Of a stretch of 64,000 nt of DNA, positions 1 to 11,890 are shown piece after piece. The notes beneath the pieces were generated by a model. That model was given only the letters and a program-made list of their open reading frames with translations, was not told the origin of the DNA and made no database searches. Numbering within the stretch: the first letter of the stretch is position 1; each line of letters starts with the position of its first letter. The translations under genes and the position numbers were made by a program. Source of the stretch: Halicephalobus mephisto (Eukaryota > Nematoda > Chromadorea > Rhabditida > Panagrolaimidae). The stretch covers positions 516,414-580,413 of the forward strand of contig SWDT01000041.1 of the NCBI GenBank assembly GCA_009193035.1, written 5' to 3'.

Positions 1-769
1 AATTTTCAGTAGCCAATATCCTGTGCCTAACTTCTTCAGAAGGATATTATCAGGTTTTATATCCCGATGAATGAACTTCAGTTTGTCCTGATGTAGATAT
101 CTCAAACCACAGAACATTTGAAAAAGGATATCAGCAGTGAAGTAGTCTCCATCGTTCGAATCCCAGACCATGCGTCTGAAGTTTCTAGAATCTGTCATAG
201 GTAGATGCATGAGGTCAAACATGGAGGCATCCATGTATTCGTAGACGAGATACAAGTCATTACCGTTTTTTTCAGCAAAAGCGTCAAGAAGAGTGATCAA
301 CTGAAAGAAAATGATTACTTCGTATAATTAATCACTAATTTGAAAGTAAATTAAGTAATTAGAAGTATCTTAATTTAAAGTTTAGAATTTCTAAAGTTTA
401 TACTGTGCCTTTAAACCGAAAATGTTGCGTCATTGATCCTGAACCTAGTGGAAGTGTAGTTTAAGAAACTCACATTTCTATGTTGAATGATTTTCGAAAT
501 AACGAACTCTCGGTAAATTCTCTTCATATTGTCCGGATTAGTCGACTCTTTGTTCTTCTTCACAGCAACTATTTGTTGTTTATTCACATCATAAGCTTTA
601 CTATATGAAGTAAAATTATTTATCAAGAATTCAGGAAACGAACTTACATAATGTGGCCCTGGCCTCCTCCGTTAATTATGCTTAAAGCATCGTAATGATC
701 ATCAATGACAAATTTCACATTGTCACCTCTGTAGGGAAACTGACAATGAAGAAAATTTCGTCGAGACAT
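1..769 (-). CDS. JNK/KGB-like MAP kinase, 5' part (runs off left edge)
   Basis: Three exons can be read on the minus strand: 769-648, 600-474 and 300-1, with GTAAG or GTGAG donors, AG acceptors and matching phases (2, then 0). The ATG at 769 is the first after an in-frame stop. The fragment is the kinase N-lobe and the start of the C-lobe: a glycine loop NGGGQG, the catalytic lysine in VAVKK, and the catalytic loop FIHRDIKPDNILL followed by a residue run ending in LKI, which fits the LKILDFG stretch of JNKs. The loop GGGQG, the REFVISKIIQHRN helix and the LVYEYMDASM hinge resemble JNK/KGB-1 rather than ERK or p38. Oddities are Asn in place of the first loop glycine and a longer insert after the hinge. 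Such kinases act in worm stress signalling (family knowledge). The activation loop is outside the window, so activity cannot be judged. Confidence 0.85.
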
Positions 770-2498
770 AGCGACAGTGAAAAACGACGAAAAAATGGAA
801 ACTAAAATGAGTGATAAAAAGGAACTGACTCCTTTAATGAGTATAGTTGGTAATGGATATTTTAAACTTTATCATGTCGGATGTGGAAGGTGTGGCAAAG
901 GCCTTTAACCTAGTATTATGGTAGATAACAGATTCAAATAATGATTTTGAGGTGTGGGTAATTTTATTTTAATAAATATTAATAAATAAAGATGACTAAT
1001 TTTGTGATGTAAGAAAACGGATAAATTTTGAAAATAATCAATGACGAAATAAAACTAATTTTCTTGAGATTTTGTAAAAAATACGATTCTATCAATTTTT
1101 CATATACGATACAATTGACAAAAGTACTCTTGTTTGAATGTCGAGTCAAATTTCCATTTTTGGCGGGATTTTCATTATCAAAGGAAATAAAGTTAGTTTT
1201 CTTGATAACAACAGGAAAATCCGTTACAGATATCATGTGATGTATTTGCTTTTCAATGAAAATAAAGAAACATCCAGTCTGAGAATCAACCAACTTTATT
1301 CTAGACGGATTCTGTAGAAATTAAGCAGTAATTACTATTAGGATGAACTTCATGATATTATATTTTAAATAAATTTTGGTTTTTAGCAGTTATTGGAAAT
1401 AAAGATTTAGAATAATCGGAATCATGAAGTTATTTTATTATATACAAATGTTGATTAATCTTAGTAATATACTGCTAACTGGTATTAGTAGATGATAAAA
1501 ATGTTTTTAATAATAGCAACTTCAATACATTTATGGTATATAATATTAGTAGATGGTAGAAATGTTGTTAATAATAGGTACTTTAATACACTTATAGCAT
1601 ATAGTATTAGTACATGGTAAAAATATCTTTGCTAATAGGAACTTCAATACATTTATGGTATATAGTATTAGTAGATGGTAGAAATGTTTTTAATAATAGC
1701 AACTTTAATACAATTATGGTATATAGTATTAGTACATGGTAAAAATATCTCTACTAATAGGAACTCTAGCACCTCATGAATCTACAGTGAATATAGTTGT
1801 TTTAATTAGAAACAGATAGTCGATCAGAAATTTTCGTTGAATAACTTCTTCGATTTTCGTGGAAAATTATAATTTTATTTTTACAAAGAAGTTCTCATTG
1901 ATTCTTATTCTAAATTAATTAAATTCGAAAGAATATGCATTGGAATTATTTTACAATATTGTCTGTCTTTTAGAAATCAAATATGTGCTGATTTTCTGTC
2001 GAAGAAATTAAATTTGTTAAAAATAAAGACGCATAGTCGAGATAACCCTTTTGTAATCCTCATCTGGAAGTTCTTAGTTGCAGTAAAAATCTTCAATTTT
2101 CCAACTTCTTCAACTTCGGAATTCGGATTTCTTAATTTTTAATTCGAAATTGATTAAAAAGTTCAAAATTAACAAATTTGATTTATAAAAACAGCCGATT
2201 TTTCAAATTTCTAGATTTTCAAATTCAAATTGACCTGTTTCAATTTAAATTTCTAAATTTGTGAATTTTTAATTCGAAATTGATTAAAAAGTTCGATTTT
2301 AAAGTTCGAAATCAACAACTTTGATCATCCTAAAAACCTAGCGTTCCTTGGCGTTGTGTCCATTGACGTCTTTCTGTTTTTGCTTTTCTTTTTGACCGAA
2401 ATTACTGGTTTTCGATTTGATAAATCTATATTTTTTTTTCCCGAAGTTCTTGATTTTTCTTGTTTTATATACTTATCATAATTTCCATGCCTTTTCAG
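770..2498. other. Intergenic stretch between the kinase and EndoG
   Basis: No convincing coding exon was seen on either strand. The stretch is AT-rich. It holds the promoter sides of two divergent genes and the 61 bp tandem repeat at 1483-1770, listed separately. Confidence 0.6.
1483..1770. repeat. 61 bp tandem repeat, about 4.7 copies
   Basis: The word TATTAGTA starts at 1483, 1544, 1605, 1666 and 1727, a spacing of exactly 61 bp. Copies alternate between GATGGTAGAAATG and CATGGTAAAAATAT versions, most clearly copies 2/4 against 3/5, which suggests expansion by a 122 bp dimer. Confidence 0.9.
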
Positions 2499-4012
2499 AT
2501 GTCATCATCCTTCTCCAGAGTAGCTTCAACAGCAGCAATTGCAGTGGGATCTTTTTTCCTAGGACAACATGTGGATTTCAAAATCCCCGGATTTCAATCA
2601 GGACAAGCAGCAACAGCAATTGTTCCATCTGAAAGAACAAACTTTAGTTTAGATAAACTTCCAGAGAAACCGAGTGCAGTAGAGCCGTGGACTCAGCCTT
2701 CCAGAGCGGCGGAGATCATGAAGTTCGGATGGCCTGGATTCGACAACTTGCGGACTTATGAGGATTTCGTCTTGAGCTACGACAGAAGGACAAAGACAGC
2801 ACATTGGGTTATTGAACACTTGACTCCGGATAGAATGACATATGATCCAAGTGTAGACAGAAGCAAATGCGAATTCAGACCGGACATGAGTATCCACGAG
2901 TACTTCAGAAGCCAGAACAGCGATTACTTTGTAGGTTTTTAATGCAATCAAAATTTAATCAAACTACTTCAGAGAAGTGGCTATGATCGAGGTCACTTAG
3001 CTCCTGCCGGAAATCACAGAAGAACCCAGAATGCAATTAATCAAACGTTTTACTTGACAAACATGTCTCCACAAGTTGGCAAGGGATTCAACAGGGACAA
3101 ATGGAATGATTTGGAAAAGCACGTCAGGTGGGGATACATTTAGATTAAAGTCCTAACAATCCCCTCTGGGTACTTTGTCCTTGATGCGGAAGTCGTTGAT
3201 CCGGTTGAGATTTACGGGAGATCCCGGCATAGTGAACGTGTACTTGTCACCAGTAACTTCGGTGTAAGAAAAGACGAAATCTGTGTAGCAATCCTAAAGC
3301 ACCTCATTATGAAATAATTGCAGAGTTAACTTTCCTGGAATAGTTTGTTGAGTCTGCCACAGTAACTACTGAGAACAATTTCGAATTCTTTTGCATTAGT
3401 TCTGTAGATCCCTTCTTTGAAAATTACGTTTTTGTCAGCTCTAGTCATGCTCCACTCAGCCAGTGGGGCTTTGTTTTTTTCTCCGAATTTGACTAATCCA
3501 GTGGCAGGTTGATTGCCACAGTTGACAGCGATGTTGATGGTAAAAGTTCTTTCACGTGTACTCCATAGGAACCCTGAGGCCAGAGGGAAAATGAAAAGCA
3601 AAAACACCTGCATCGTCAATTTAATTAAAATAAAAATATTCAAATGTTGTATATTTTAATTTTCAGACGTCTTGCAAGAAAAAATAGAAATGTGTACATT
3701 TGTACTGGACCCCTGTATATGCCCCATAAGGAAGATGACGGTAATCTCTACGTGAAATACAAGGTCATTGGACAGACACAAGTCGCTGTTCCTACGCATT
3801 TCTTCAAAGTTGCGTTGGTGGAATACGAAGAAGGCAAGTACTCACTTGAATCGTACGTCCTCCCGAATCAAGCAATACCGGACGACAAACCGATCTCGGA
3901 TTTTCTGGTGCCTTTGGACTCAATTGAAAGAAGTGCTGGATTTTTGATCTTTGAGAAAATCCCTAGAAGTCAAATCAAGATTATCAACGGAAAGAAACAA
4001 GGATTCTGGTGA
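2499..4012 (+). CDS. cps-6: Endonuclease G (EndoG / CPS-6 orthologue)
   Basis: Three exons: 2499-2930, 2973-3127 and 3667-4012, total about 310 residues, the usual EndoG length. The protein is a mitochondrial DNA/RNA non-specific nuclease that moves to the nucleus in apoptosis and degrades paternal mitochondrial DNA in worms (established for CPS-6). The N-terminus has a hydrophobic run (about residues 8-20), as expected for mitochondrial targeting or anchoring. Exon 2 holds the catalytic DRGH motif and the following NHRRTQ and NMSPQVGKGFNRDKW, the signature of the family. The ATG at 2499 sits directly after TTTTCAG, so it is probably the first codon after a trans-splice acceptor. An in-frame ATG at 2460 lies upstream of that acceptor and is less likely. 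The second intron (3128-3666) contains a whole antisense gene. Confidence 0.95.
3153..3643 (-). CDS. Small secreted protein, transthyretin-like family candidate, nested in the EndoG intron
   Basis: Two exons, 3643-3331 and 3280-3153, give about 146 residues (136 if the second ATG at 3613 is used). The start region encodes a hydrophobic signal peptide (MQVFLLFIFPLASG). After it come VNCGNQPATGLVKFGEKN and, in exon 2, FVFSYTEVTGDKYTFTMPG, ending GDC before the stop. The pattern of a short secreted beta-strand protein with an early conserved cysteine and a G-x-V/K-x strand resembles nematode transthyretin-like proteins, but the match is loose. The gene fits wholly inside intron 2 of EndoG on the opposite strand: its stop lies only 25 bp from the EndoG donor and its start 23 bp from the acceptor. 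Coding potential and splice phases are good; the family call is tentative. Confidence 0.6.
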
Positions 4013-4565
4013 AAGTCAATATCACTAGGATTTTGAACAAGTTGTTGATGTTTTGATTTTTTGAATGAAGACTAAAATAGATCTAGTCGGAAACGAGTAC
4101 TAAATTTGTACAGAAAAAATGTAACTTTTAATTCCGTAACAATTGCGAAATTGACATTTTTCATGAATATTTCGACATTTGTGACGAAAATTAAAAAATA
4201 GTGACGATTTGAATTTGTTATTAATCCAAAAATTACGTTTTTTGTAGTTTATTAGAAAATTTGCACTATTTTTGAAATTTATTATTTTTCAAGTTTTGAT
4301 TTCCATCGAATTTTAAAATATTCTACAAAAATAATATTTTCAAATAACTTCAGAATCCAATGAATTCTTGAAAATTCTAAATTCTATGAAATTCTAATTT
4401 TTGAAATTAAAAAAAATTCGAACGATAAAATTAATTTTTAATTTTTTTTCTAAAAACAGGTGAAAAATAAAAAAATACAATTTCCAATCTCAGATGTTCA
4501 TTTGCCCTCAGGCAATTTGAGTTTTATTTCTTTTTGAGTTTTCTGACTGTACTGTAAAGTCGAAA
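4013..4565. other. Intergenic stretch with one MITE copy
   Basis: AT-rich 3' flank of EndoG and 5' flank of the membrane-protein gene. Apart from the small inverted-repeat element at 4109-4247, nothing recognisable. Confidence 0.6.
4109..4247. mobile_element. MITE of the TACACAAAAA..GTAACTTTT family, copy 1
   Basis: The ends form an inverted repeat: TACAGAAAAAATGTAACTTTT on the left against AAAAATTACGTTTTTTGTA on the right. The interior (CCGTAACAATTGCGAAA ... TTTGTGACGAAAATT) is the reverse complement of the interiors of the copies at 39174-39350, 46085-46235 and 46338-46497. TA at both ends fits a Tc1/mariner-type target. Confidence 0.7.
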
Positions 4566-5549
4566 ATGATAGTATCTTCGGCGTTTTCTGGAGTCCTTGT
4601 GTTTTTGACTCTGATTTTCGAATTGACTTCTGGAGTCGCAATTATTAAAGGTTTTCTGAATTCAAAAAAGTCCAACGGAATCCGGAATCCTTTTTTTTTC
4701 ATTTATTTTTTTATTTTTGTTAGTGATTTTTCAAATGTAGTTTTTGTCGTCATTCCTACAGTAATCCAAATAGAAGCTCTTCTTGATCTCTTTGAAATCG
4801 GTGTTACTTACTATCTTTTCATAAACATTTTCCAATTTTCACTGTTACTGTGTCTTTCTGTAAACCGATTACTGTTTAGTTTTTCTTACCAAGTAAGTAA
4901 CTTTGACATTATTTCCAATTTTATTGTTGTTGTTATTTGCACTATTGTTGGAGTAATTGGAACGATATTTCTTCCGATTACTGTACTTGATCCTAGACTA
5001 ATTTACATCGCACTTGGATGCAGTGGGATTTTACTACTTCTGACCTTGTTGAAACATGTCTGTTGTACGGTAGATGCTGACACGAAGGAACTAGAAGCAG
5101 AGAGAAGACTACATTGGGTGCAACTCTACTGGGTGATCCTACAGTTGATTTTTTTCGGAGTGATTTCCGCAATGGACTATGAAGAGTAAAAACTTTACTT
5201 GTTAAAGGAGAAAGTCAACTTTGCACAGTTGTCCAACTTTCCATTTAGGACCAAAAAGGACAATTTCTCAAAGGAGAAAGTCAACTTTGCACAGTTGTCC
5301 AATTTTCCATTTAGGACCAAAAATAACAATTTTTGTTAAATTTTAAAACTTTCAGGAACAATATATATTCCATTCCTACAGTATTCAATTTCGGTTTCGT
5401 TTTTCAAAGAGCTGGAGGAACGCTATTTTTGCTTCTTGTGAAGTAAGTTAAAAACATTGTAAATTTTGTATTTAATAATTTTTTTCAGCCGTTCGTTTTG
5501 GGAAACATACACCAGCATTTTTTGTTGCTTGGGAAACAGAGCAAATTAA
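4566..5549 (+). CDS. Seven-transmembrane protein, nematode chemoreceptor-like
   Basis: Three exons: 4566-5185, 5356-5442 and 5489-5549, about 255 residues. Seven hydrophobic segments can be counted: residues about 8-30, 42-62, 75-99, 115-140, 143-163, 182-203, and the last in exons 2-3. SVNRLLF after the third segment sits where rhodopsin-like receptors have DRY and matches the NR commonly found there in nematode serpentine (sr) families. The tail NRSFWETYTSIFCC resembles short cytoplasmic tails of these receptors. I cannot assign an sr subfamily. Such receptors usually act in sensory neuron cilia; that role is inference. Intron 1 carries a 66 bp tandem duplication. Confidence 0.7.
5204..5335. 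repeat. 66 bp tandem duplication in an intron
   Basis: AAAGGAGAAAGTCAACTTTG starts at 5204 and again at 5270, and the two copies stay nearly identical to about 5335. It lies in the first intron of the 7TM gene. Confidence 0.85.
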
Positions 5550-6455
5550 ACACCAATTTCGAAAATTTGCAATTTATAATTTGCTTGAAATTTGATTTTT
5601 TCAAAATTTGAAAAAATGTAATTTTGTGAAAATAAAAATAAATAATCAAATTGAAAACAGAAAGTTCGTAAACCATGTGGTACTTCAGATTGCCTCAGGG
5701 GATTTTGGGAAGAATCTTAAATTTCAGATGTGAGAAATTTGAAAATGAAAAATTTTTAAAATTGTGAAACATTTTAGAATCATCAAGTACGTGGTTGATT
5801 ACTGTAATTAAATTTATATTTTTCAAATTATCGAAAATAAACAACTTTTAGTTCTACGATCCAGACAAAATTCCAAAATTTATTTATTTACACTATTTTG
5901 AAATTACCGAATTCTAGTGAACGAAATATTTTTTTAATTTTCAAAATCTTACTTTACACCCTTGGGCTAGACATTTTTTCGTACTTTGAATATCTTATTA
6001 GTTTTGTTATATTCTATAAAAATAAATAAAACAAACCCACAGTAAAATAATAAATGAAATTTCGACGAAGAAAACGATGGATTGTAAAATCAGGATTGAA
6101 GAAGGAAATGAAAATTTACAGTCAACAAAGTGTATTTTCACGTTTTGATTGTATTTACACAAAATTGAGGAGGACTCATCCGGAATCATGGACCATATTT
6201 ATTCTGTCATGAGGCTTGGCTCCATTAGTCATGCCGATCGGGATTTTCACACATTTCATTTTACTTGAGGCGTGAATTTCATTTTTGCTTGGTATTTAAA
6301 AAAATTTTCACATTAAAATCAATCTGTCCTAAAAAGTAAAACTTTCCGTCTCAAGACCCATTACAGTAACTTCTTGATTGAAAACTACTTTCGTGTCAGG
6401 AGTTGTTCGTTTTTCGTGTTAGGAAATATTTTCAAAATCATTTTAGAATCGCAAG
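5550..6455. other. Intergenic stretch, nothing recognised
   Basis: AT-rich, no exon with good splice sites on either strand. A TTTTAG acceptor at 6441-6446 just before the next gene's ATG could be a trans-splice site. Confidence 0.55.
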
Positions 6456-8777
6456 ATGGTTATTCTGAAACAGACTACAGTATTCCACTCGAAAGGAGGA
6501 ACAGCCAAGTTCAGCACCAGATGGCTCATCATAACCCACGAATCAGAAGGTCCATCAATGTTTCTCTACAAAAACAACACTGCGAAGACACTCGTTGAAG
6601 AAAGGTACGGTATTCCTTAATCCACAAGTTAAATCACATTTCAGAATCAATGTCGCTCGTTTTGCCGAACAAATTCGTTTTGGGACCACTTCTCATCAAC
6701 TTCCCACAATTCCCTTTGTCAAGAAAGACAACAGAGTAAACGACAACAACTTCATCTACATCTTGACCGAAAAGAAACTTAAAAAAAATCAGAAAAAACC
6801 CTATGTTATCTGGCTTTGTGCTCAGTCGACGACAGAACTCTTCCAAATCGTCAAATTGCTCTCAGCAAGTATGATGGCCTGTGGAATTCCTGCTCCGATG
6901 AACAACCATGAAGACGACAGTGTAGCACTTCATAGATACAAAGCGAAAGAATTTCGACCTTCGAATGAATGGGAAGCGTACTGGGATAATCCACCTAAAA
7001 TAATCCCTCAAATTCCTTCTGCAATACCAGCTTCGAACTTGGTCCAGATTCAGCCAATGACCATGAGTGTCGATAGAATCTCTGACAAACAAACTCTCAA
7101 GGACAAAAAGAAGAAAGAAAAGTCCGAAAAACCAAAAAAGTATCCCTCAACCCCCGTGTTGGTCGAGGAACGAGGAGTTGTCGAAAGGAAATCGACCCCT
7201 GTGTCGAAGAAATCAAGATCTTCTAGCTCATCATCATCCTCGTCTTCGTCGTCATCTTCTTCTTCAAAATCTGAAGTGAAATCCGTACTTCCTCAGAAAC
7301 CTACAAAGAAGCAATCAAAACGGAAGCATCGAAGTCGTACTGTAGAGCCTGAAATAAACAAGTCTGCATCCCAGACCCGTCAGTCACCTTTGCAAGACTA
7401 TTCAGATCCAATCTTTTACGATCAAATGCATCCGATAAGGGAACTTCCTCACATACCGATTCCAGCACCGAAACCGAGAAGATTCGAACCGATAAAGCAG
7501 AGAACATTCGAACCGGTAAAGCAGAGATCACAGTCGATAGCCCCTCCAGAACACCGACAAATAATAGTAAGTTTCTCCTTACAAAAATTCAAAATCTTAA
7601 ATATCAGTCAATTTATCTCTGAAAATTACTTTTTAGCAAACAACCCCAGTTACTATATCCTCACGTTATGACACTTCCGACAGTGAAATTGGAAAATACA
7701 TAAATCCTTACAAAAGCTGTTACACTCAGCGTTCTCCCAAACCTCCGAGAAAGTCCTCAAGTACCCGTTTCTCCCCCCAAAATCAGAAAAAAGTAGCAGA
7801 ATATGATAGAATCTATTATCGACCACCATCTCCAATTGAAGAACGAAAACCTAGTCCACTTCTTTACGCTTACAGTCCTGTCGATGAAGAACAACAAAGT
7901 GAATCTGATCAAACACACAGTAGTTCTGCGTCTGCTGTCTTCGAAATCAAGAATGAAAGGGTTTATCCAGTTCAGAAAAAGTCTGCAAAACCCCATCCAC
8001 AATATGACTATCCTCCAGAAGAAAAACAACCTCCAGTCAAGATCACGAAGGATGACTACTGTAAGCCTGCAAGTTTGATTTCCCCCACTCCAACAAGGAC
8101 TACTTATATAGATGAAGTTGTTCCTCGCGAAACTGTCTCGAAAGAGAAACAACCCCCAATCATAGTACAGTATGATAAAGAGAAGCCTAAAAAATCCAAG
8201 CCGCAACCAATTCGAAGGTCTCAGATCGGATACTTCAACGCCGAAGTCCAGACTGATCATCAGATTCAGCACTATCCGTTGATTGAAGTCAGACGAGCAA
8301 ACACGCCAAATAGTCAGCAATCCTTCGATGAAAAAGTCGAACAATTACGGACTCTGGCTGCTCCAAATGCTTCTCAGAGTCTTACTGTAGACACCCTTCC
8401 TCCTCCCGAAACCGCTCCTCCAGACAATTTTTCAAAGTAAGTTTTCTCCAATCGAACTCGAGAACCATCAAAAAAATAAGGGTACTGTATCTATCCCTTA
8501 CAACTTTTTCGCTTTTTTTAGATCATGTCGAAGAAATGATGTTTCATCTTTGTTCAAATCTTTCAGCAGAGACGACGATAGCGAAGATTCGGATTCTTCT
8601 GATTCATCGAATAACGAGTCAATCAAACAAATGACTTCCAAAAAGAAGAACTCCCAAGGCAGTTACACTCTTAACCAACCGATTGTAACCACCACAGCTG
8701 TAAGCCAAGTATCGGAACCCCAACTGGTGGTTGAAGACGACGAGATCCGAACTTACAGTATTGATACCCGATTTTAA
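6456..8777 (+). CDS. PH-like domain protein with long disordered Ser/Pro-rich tail
   Basis: Four exons: 6456-6604, 6645-7566, 7637-8436 and 8522-8777, about 708 residues; all phases close. Residues 1 to about 120 read like a pleckstrin-homology or PTB-type fold: KGGTAKFSTRWLIITHE, then MFLYKNNTAKTLVEER, FIYILTEKK, VIWLCAQSTTELFQIVKLL and a final helix, giving the alternating strands and C-terminal amphipathic helix of PH domains. The rest is low complexity: a run of about 20 serines near residue 205, Lys-rich patches, a duplicated RRFEPIKQR/RTFEPVKQR and many S/T-P sites. The likely role is a membrane or phosphotyrosine-associated scaffold, which is inference. The ATG follows TTTTAG by nine bases. 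I do not recognise a specific orthologue. Confidence 0.75.
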
Positions 8778-9861
8778 ACTTTTCAAAGTCATTTTAAACT
8801 TTTTTACTTATCCGATAAGGCTTTCATCTTAATATCATAATCACCAAAACTGCTCATTGCAAGAATAATAAAGTTTGTAGTGGATGAAAAGTTGGTTATT
8901 TAGAATCCTTCTCGCTTCAGATTAGCCAGATCACTAGTAACCAAGAAATAAAGTTCCGCAAGTCCTCTATTTCAAGTAGATAAATTATGAAATTTTTGAG
9001 TTTCTAAAAGGTGAATTGTTTAAATGTTAAGAACCTGAACAAATACAGGTAGATTAAAAAACGTACTTTTATAGCAAAAATCCCTCACGCTCCCAGGACT
9101 AACGTACTGTAGTATGCCCAGTGTTATTAATAATTCTATTGTTCAGTTACAGCAGTAATTACTTTACTAGATGTCGGTCTTATTACATTAACTGTACTGC
9201 TACCCTTATTTATATATTAAAGATTATTAAACATCAATCTTCCACGGTGAATATCCTGACATTGAGTAATATCTTTGACCGTGAACGGGAAAAATATAAG
9301 GTATAAGATAAATTACTAATTAAGTGTGGAAATTGGATTTTGAGAATGGGCTTAGACATCTAGGCCAGGGTGATAACAACGCTATGTAAGATTTTCGACT
9401 ACTATAATTGGTTTAATATTTTTTCCATCTTATATTTCTTCTTCTGATTTTTTCCTACTGCCATCTTTGACTTCTTGATAAACAAGAAATTCAGATTCAA
9501 GTTACCCAGAACTAACATTAATGAATAGTCTATAACTATTTAGGATTTTGTCTAATGAAAACTAAATAGATAACTGACATCAAAACATCATAACTACTAA
9601 ACTAATTTTTAAAAAAACCGATGAATTAGAAAAAAAAACAATGCAAAAAATTATAAAAAAATAAGAAATTTTTTATCATTATTGAAGTTCTTAATGGAGT
9701 CCAACAAACACCGATGTAAAAGGAATATTAAAATTCATTTACTCAGAATTCTAAAATATCGCTGATTGAGTTCTACTATGTTCAATAAATTGCATAAAAT
9801 TTTCAAAAAAATCACAAATTTATTTTAAAATCGGATAAATTCAAATCATAAATATATTTAT
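8778..9861. other. Intergenic stretch, nothing recognised
   Basis: Contains AATAAAG at about 8870, a possible poly(A) signal for the upstream gene. No other feature was found; short open frames here lack splice sites and coding character. Confidence 0.55.
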
Positions 9862-10705
9862 TCAGTTTCCACTGTCATTGTATCCATGATGAATAAAAAT
9901 TGTCCAATTCGTTATACAGATTCTCGGGGAATGTTTTGATTTCCTTCTGTATTCTGGATTCCTAATTTCGACTTCATAAAAAATAGAAAAAATCGTTCCA
10001 TGTCCGGAATATTGGATTTCGAAAACGGTAGTCTCATCGAAGTTGTCATTGTTGAAGATTACCGTATGCTGCTTCCTTGAATATATTGAGAAATCGTCTT
10101 CTGAAGTAAAAAATTTTTCTGGAAACTTGCAAAAATTAAAATTTTTTTCACACGATTTAGTTAAAAAAGAACTTGTTTTTTCTTTTTTGAACAATTTTCC
10201 GAAGAATTCTCGAACTTTTTCGAAAACGGTTTTTTTCGTTTGAGATTCTGTAACACCAAAAATGGCGAATTTCCAATTTTGAGATGTTCTGTTTTTACAT
10301 ATAATTCTTCCAATTTTCACATCGCTGGGTTCTTCAGCGAAGATATCAGGACATCCGGAGCTTTTTTCATATTGACCAACAATGATCAAGTCCTTACTGC
10401 TGAAGACAACAGGGTGATTTTCACAAAACAAAAACCAAGTTCCATCTGATTTCTCCACATATACAGTAAGAAAGAGGATTTGGTCCTTCTTTTTCGGTTT
10501 TTTAAAAGACACTTCTTCTCGAGAATGTACGATATGAAAGAAATCTTTTTCGATTTCATTATAAGTGACTGAAATTCAATAAAAATCCAAATTAGATATA
10601 CTGTAATTACTTACCGATTCTTGGATGTTTTGTAAAATAATCAACACTGAATTTGAGTCTGATTTCGAAATCCAATTGATTGTAGATGGACGTCGAATTA
10701 CCCAT
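9862..10705 (-). CDS. MG..NSTS family protein, candidate N-myristoylated, member 1
   Basis: Two exons, 10705-10615 and 10568-9862, about 265 residues. The protein starts MGNSTS, which fits an N-myristoylation site (Gly2, small residue at 6). It is a clear paralogue of the gene at 55903-57161: both start with MG..NSTS, both have a phase-1 first intron, and both carry FHIV followed about 20-30 residues later by FLT-hydrophobic-E..D..W...CENHP. The part after CENHP has diverged and contains a Lys/Phe-rich segment (FFGKLFKKEK). The repeated short beta-like strands suggest a beta-rich cytoplasmic, membrane-attached protein; no known domain is recognised. ATG choice rests on conservation with the paralogue. 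Confidence 0.75.
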
Positions 10706-11890
10706 GATTGTAATTAGATACTTGCTTTTTTGAGCTTGATATGATCAATTTCGGTACAGATATCATGAGTGCTTAAGGTAAGGTCAACAGCAAGCAAGTA
10801 ATAAGTGCACTCTGTCGTGAGTTTAAACGATTCAGTACAAGAATGAAAACAGAACATTTAATTATGTTTCATTTAGTATTTTAATGATCAATTATAACAA
10901 AGACAATTTTTGATAAAATTCCAAGTGCTAATTTTAACGATTTACAACGTTTTAAAAAAAGAATTTAAACTTATCCTAAATTCAGTTAGTTTGATGATTA
11001 TTTCATAAAAGTATCTAAAAAATCATAAATTGAAAATAGACTCAAAATGTGCATTGAAACATAATATAAATCTACTAAATTATGTAGTAATTGTTTTGAT
11101 CAAGTCAAAACCATAGTATCGGAACAATCTACTATCTTTTTTCGATATTTTGGAGTCTGTGGATTAAAAAGAAATCTAAAAACATTGAAACAGAGCTTTG
11201 ATTTATTATGTTTAAAAAAGTGAGATTCTTTGTTATGTTTTATAGAAGAAAAATTGCCATTGATTACAGAAGCGATAAATGTAATTTAATGTAAAAAATT
11301 GACTTGTTTTCTATCATTTTATATTCATCATGCAGATAAAGTAAATAAAAGTTGTTTCTAAAACGTTATAATGGTTCTTCTGACAAAAACAGTAACAATT
11401 CTATTTCTGCTCACATGACAGAAGAAGATAGCTTTTAAACCTTCGTTCTAGCTCTCAGATTTCAAAATAATTCAGATGTAGAATCAAATATCTCACTAAA
11501 TCTCGTGATGCTGATGAATTATTCTCCTTATCCGTTTTACAATGCTACTTATGATTCAAAAAATTCGCCGTTTTCATTTTAATCTAACATTTATTATGTA
11601 AGTTTTCAGTTTTCATGATTTACTGTCAAATTATTCTGAATAAACAAACATCGTTCATCTTTTAATCAATAGTTCAAATGCACTATGATTATCTTAATCG
11701 ATCATTCAAATATGATGAAATGAAATTTTTATGGTCATTTTGGATGCAATGATTTAGCACATAGTCAAATTGATATGAGCTGCTATATCACTGATACGTG
11801 AAAATTAATAGCTAATCAATATTATTATTGGATGCGTTGTATTTGTTGTTAAATTCACCTGTAGCTTTGTTTCATTTTACAAATTTAGAA
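10706..11890. other. Intergenic stretch, nothing recognised
   Basis: AT-rich, no exon found. It separates divergent genes, so it should hold two promoters, but no motif stands out. Confidence 0.5.

Noticed and set aside
150..170. GTTCGAATCC as a tRNA T-arm
   Set aside because: It lies inside a kinase exon, and no cloverleaf arms flank it.
9121..9306. 61-codon plus-strand frame
   Set aside because: No splice sites or motif; typical chance frame.
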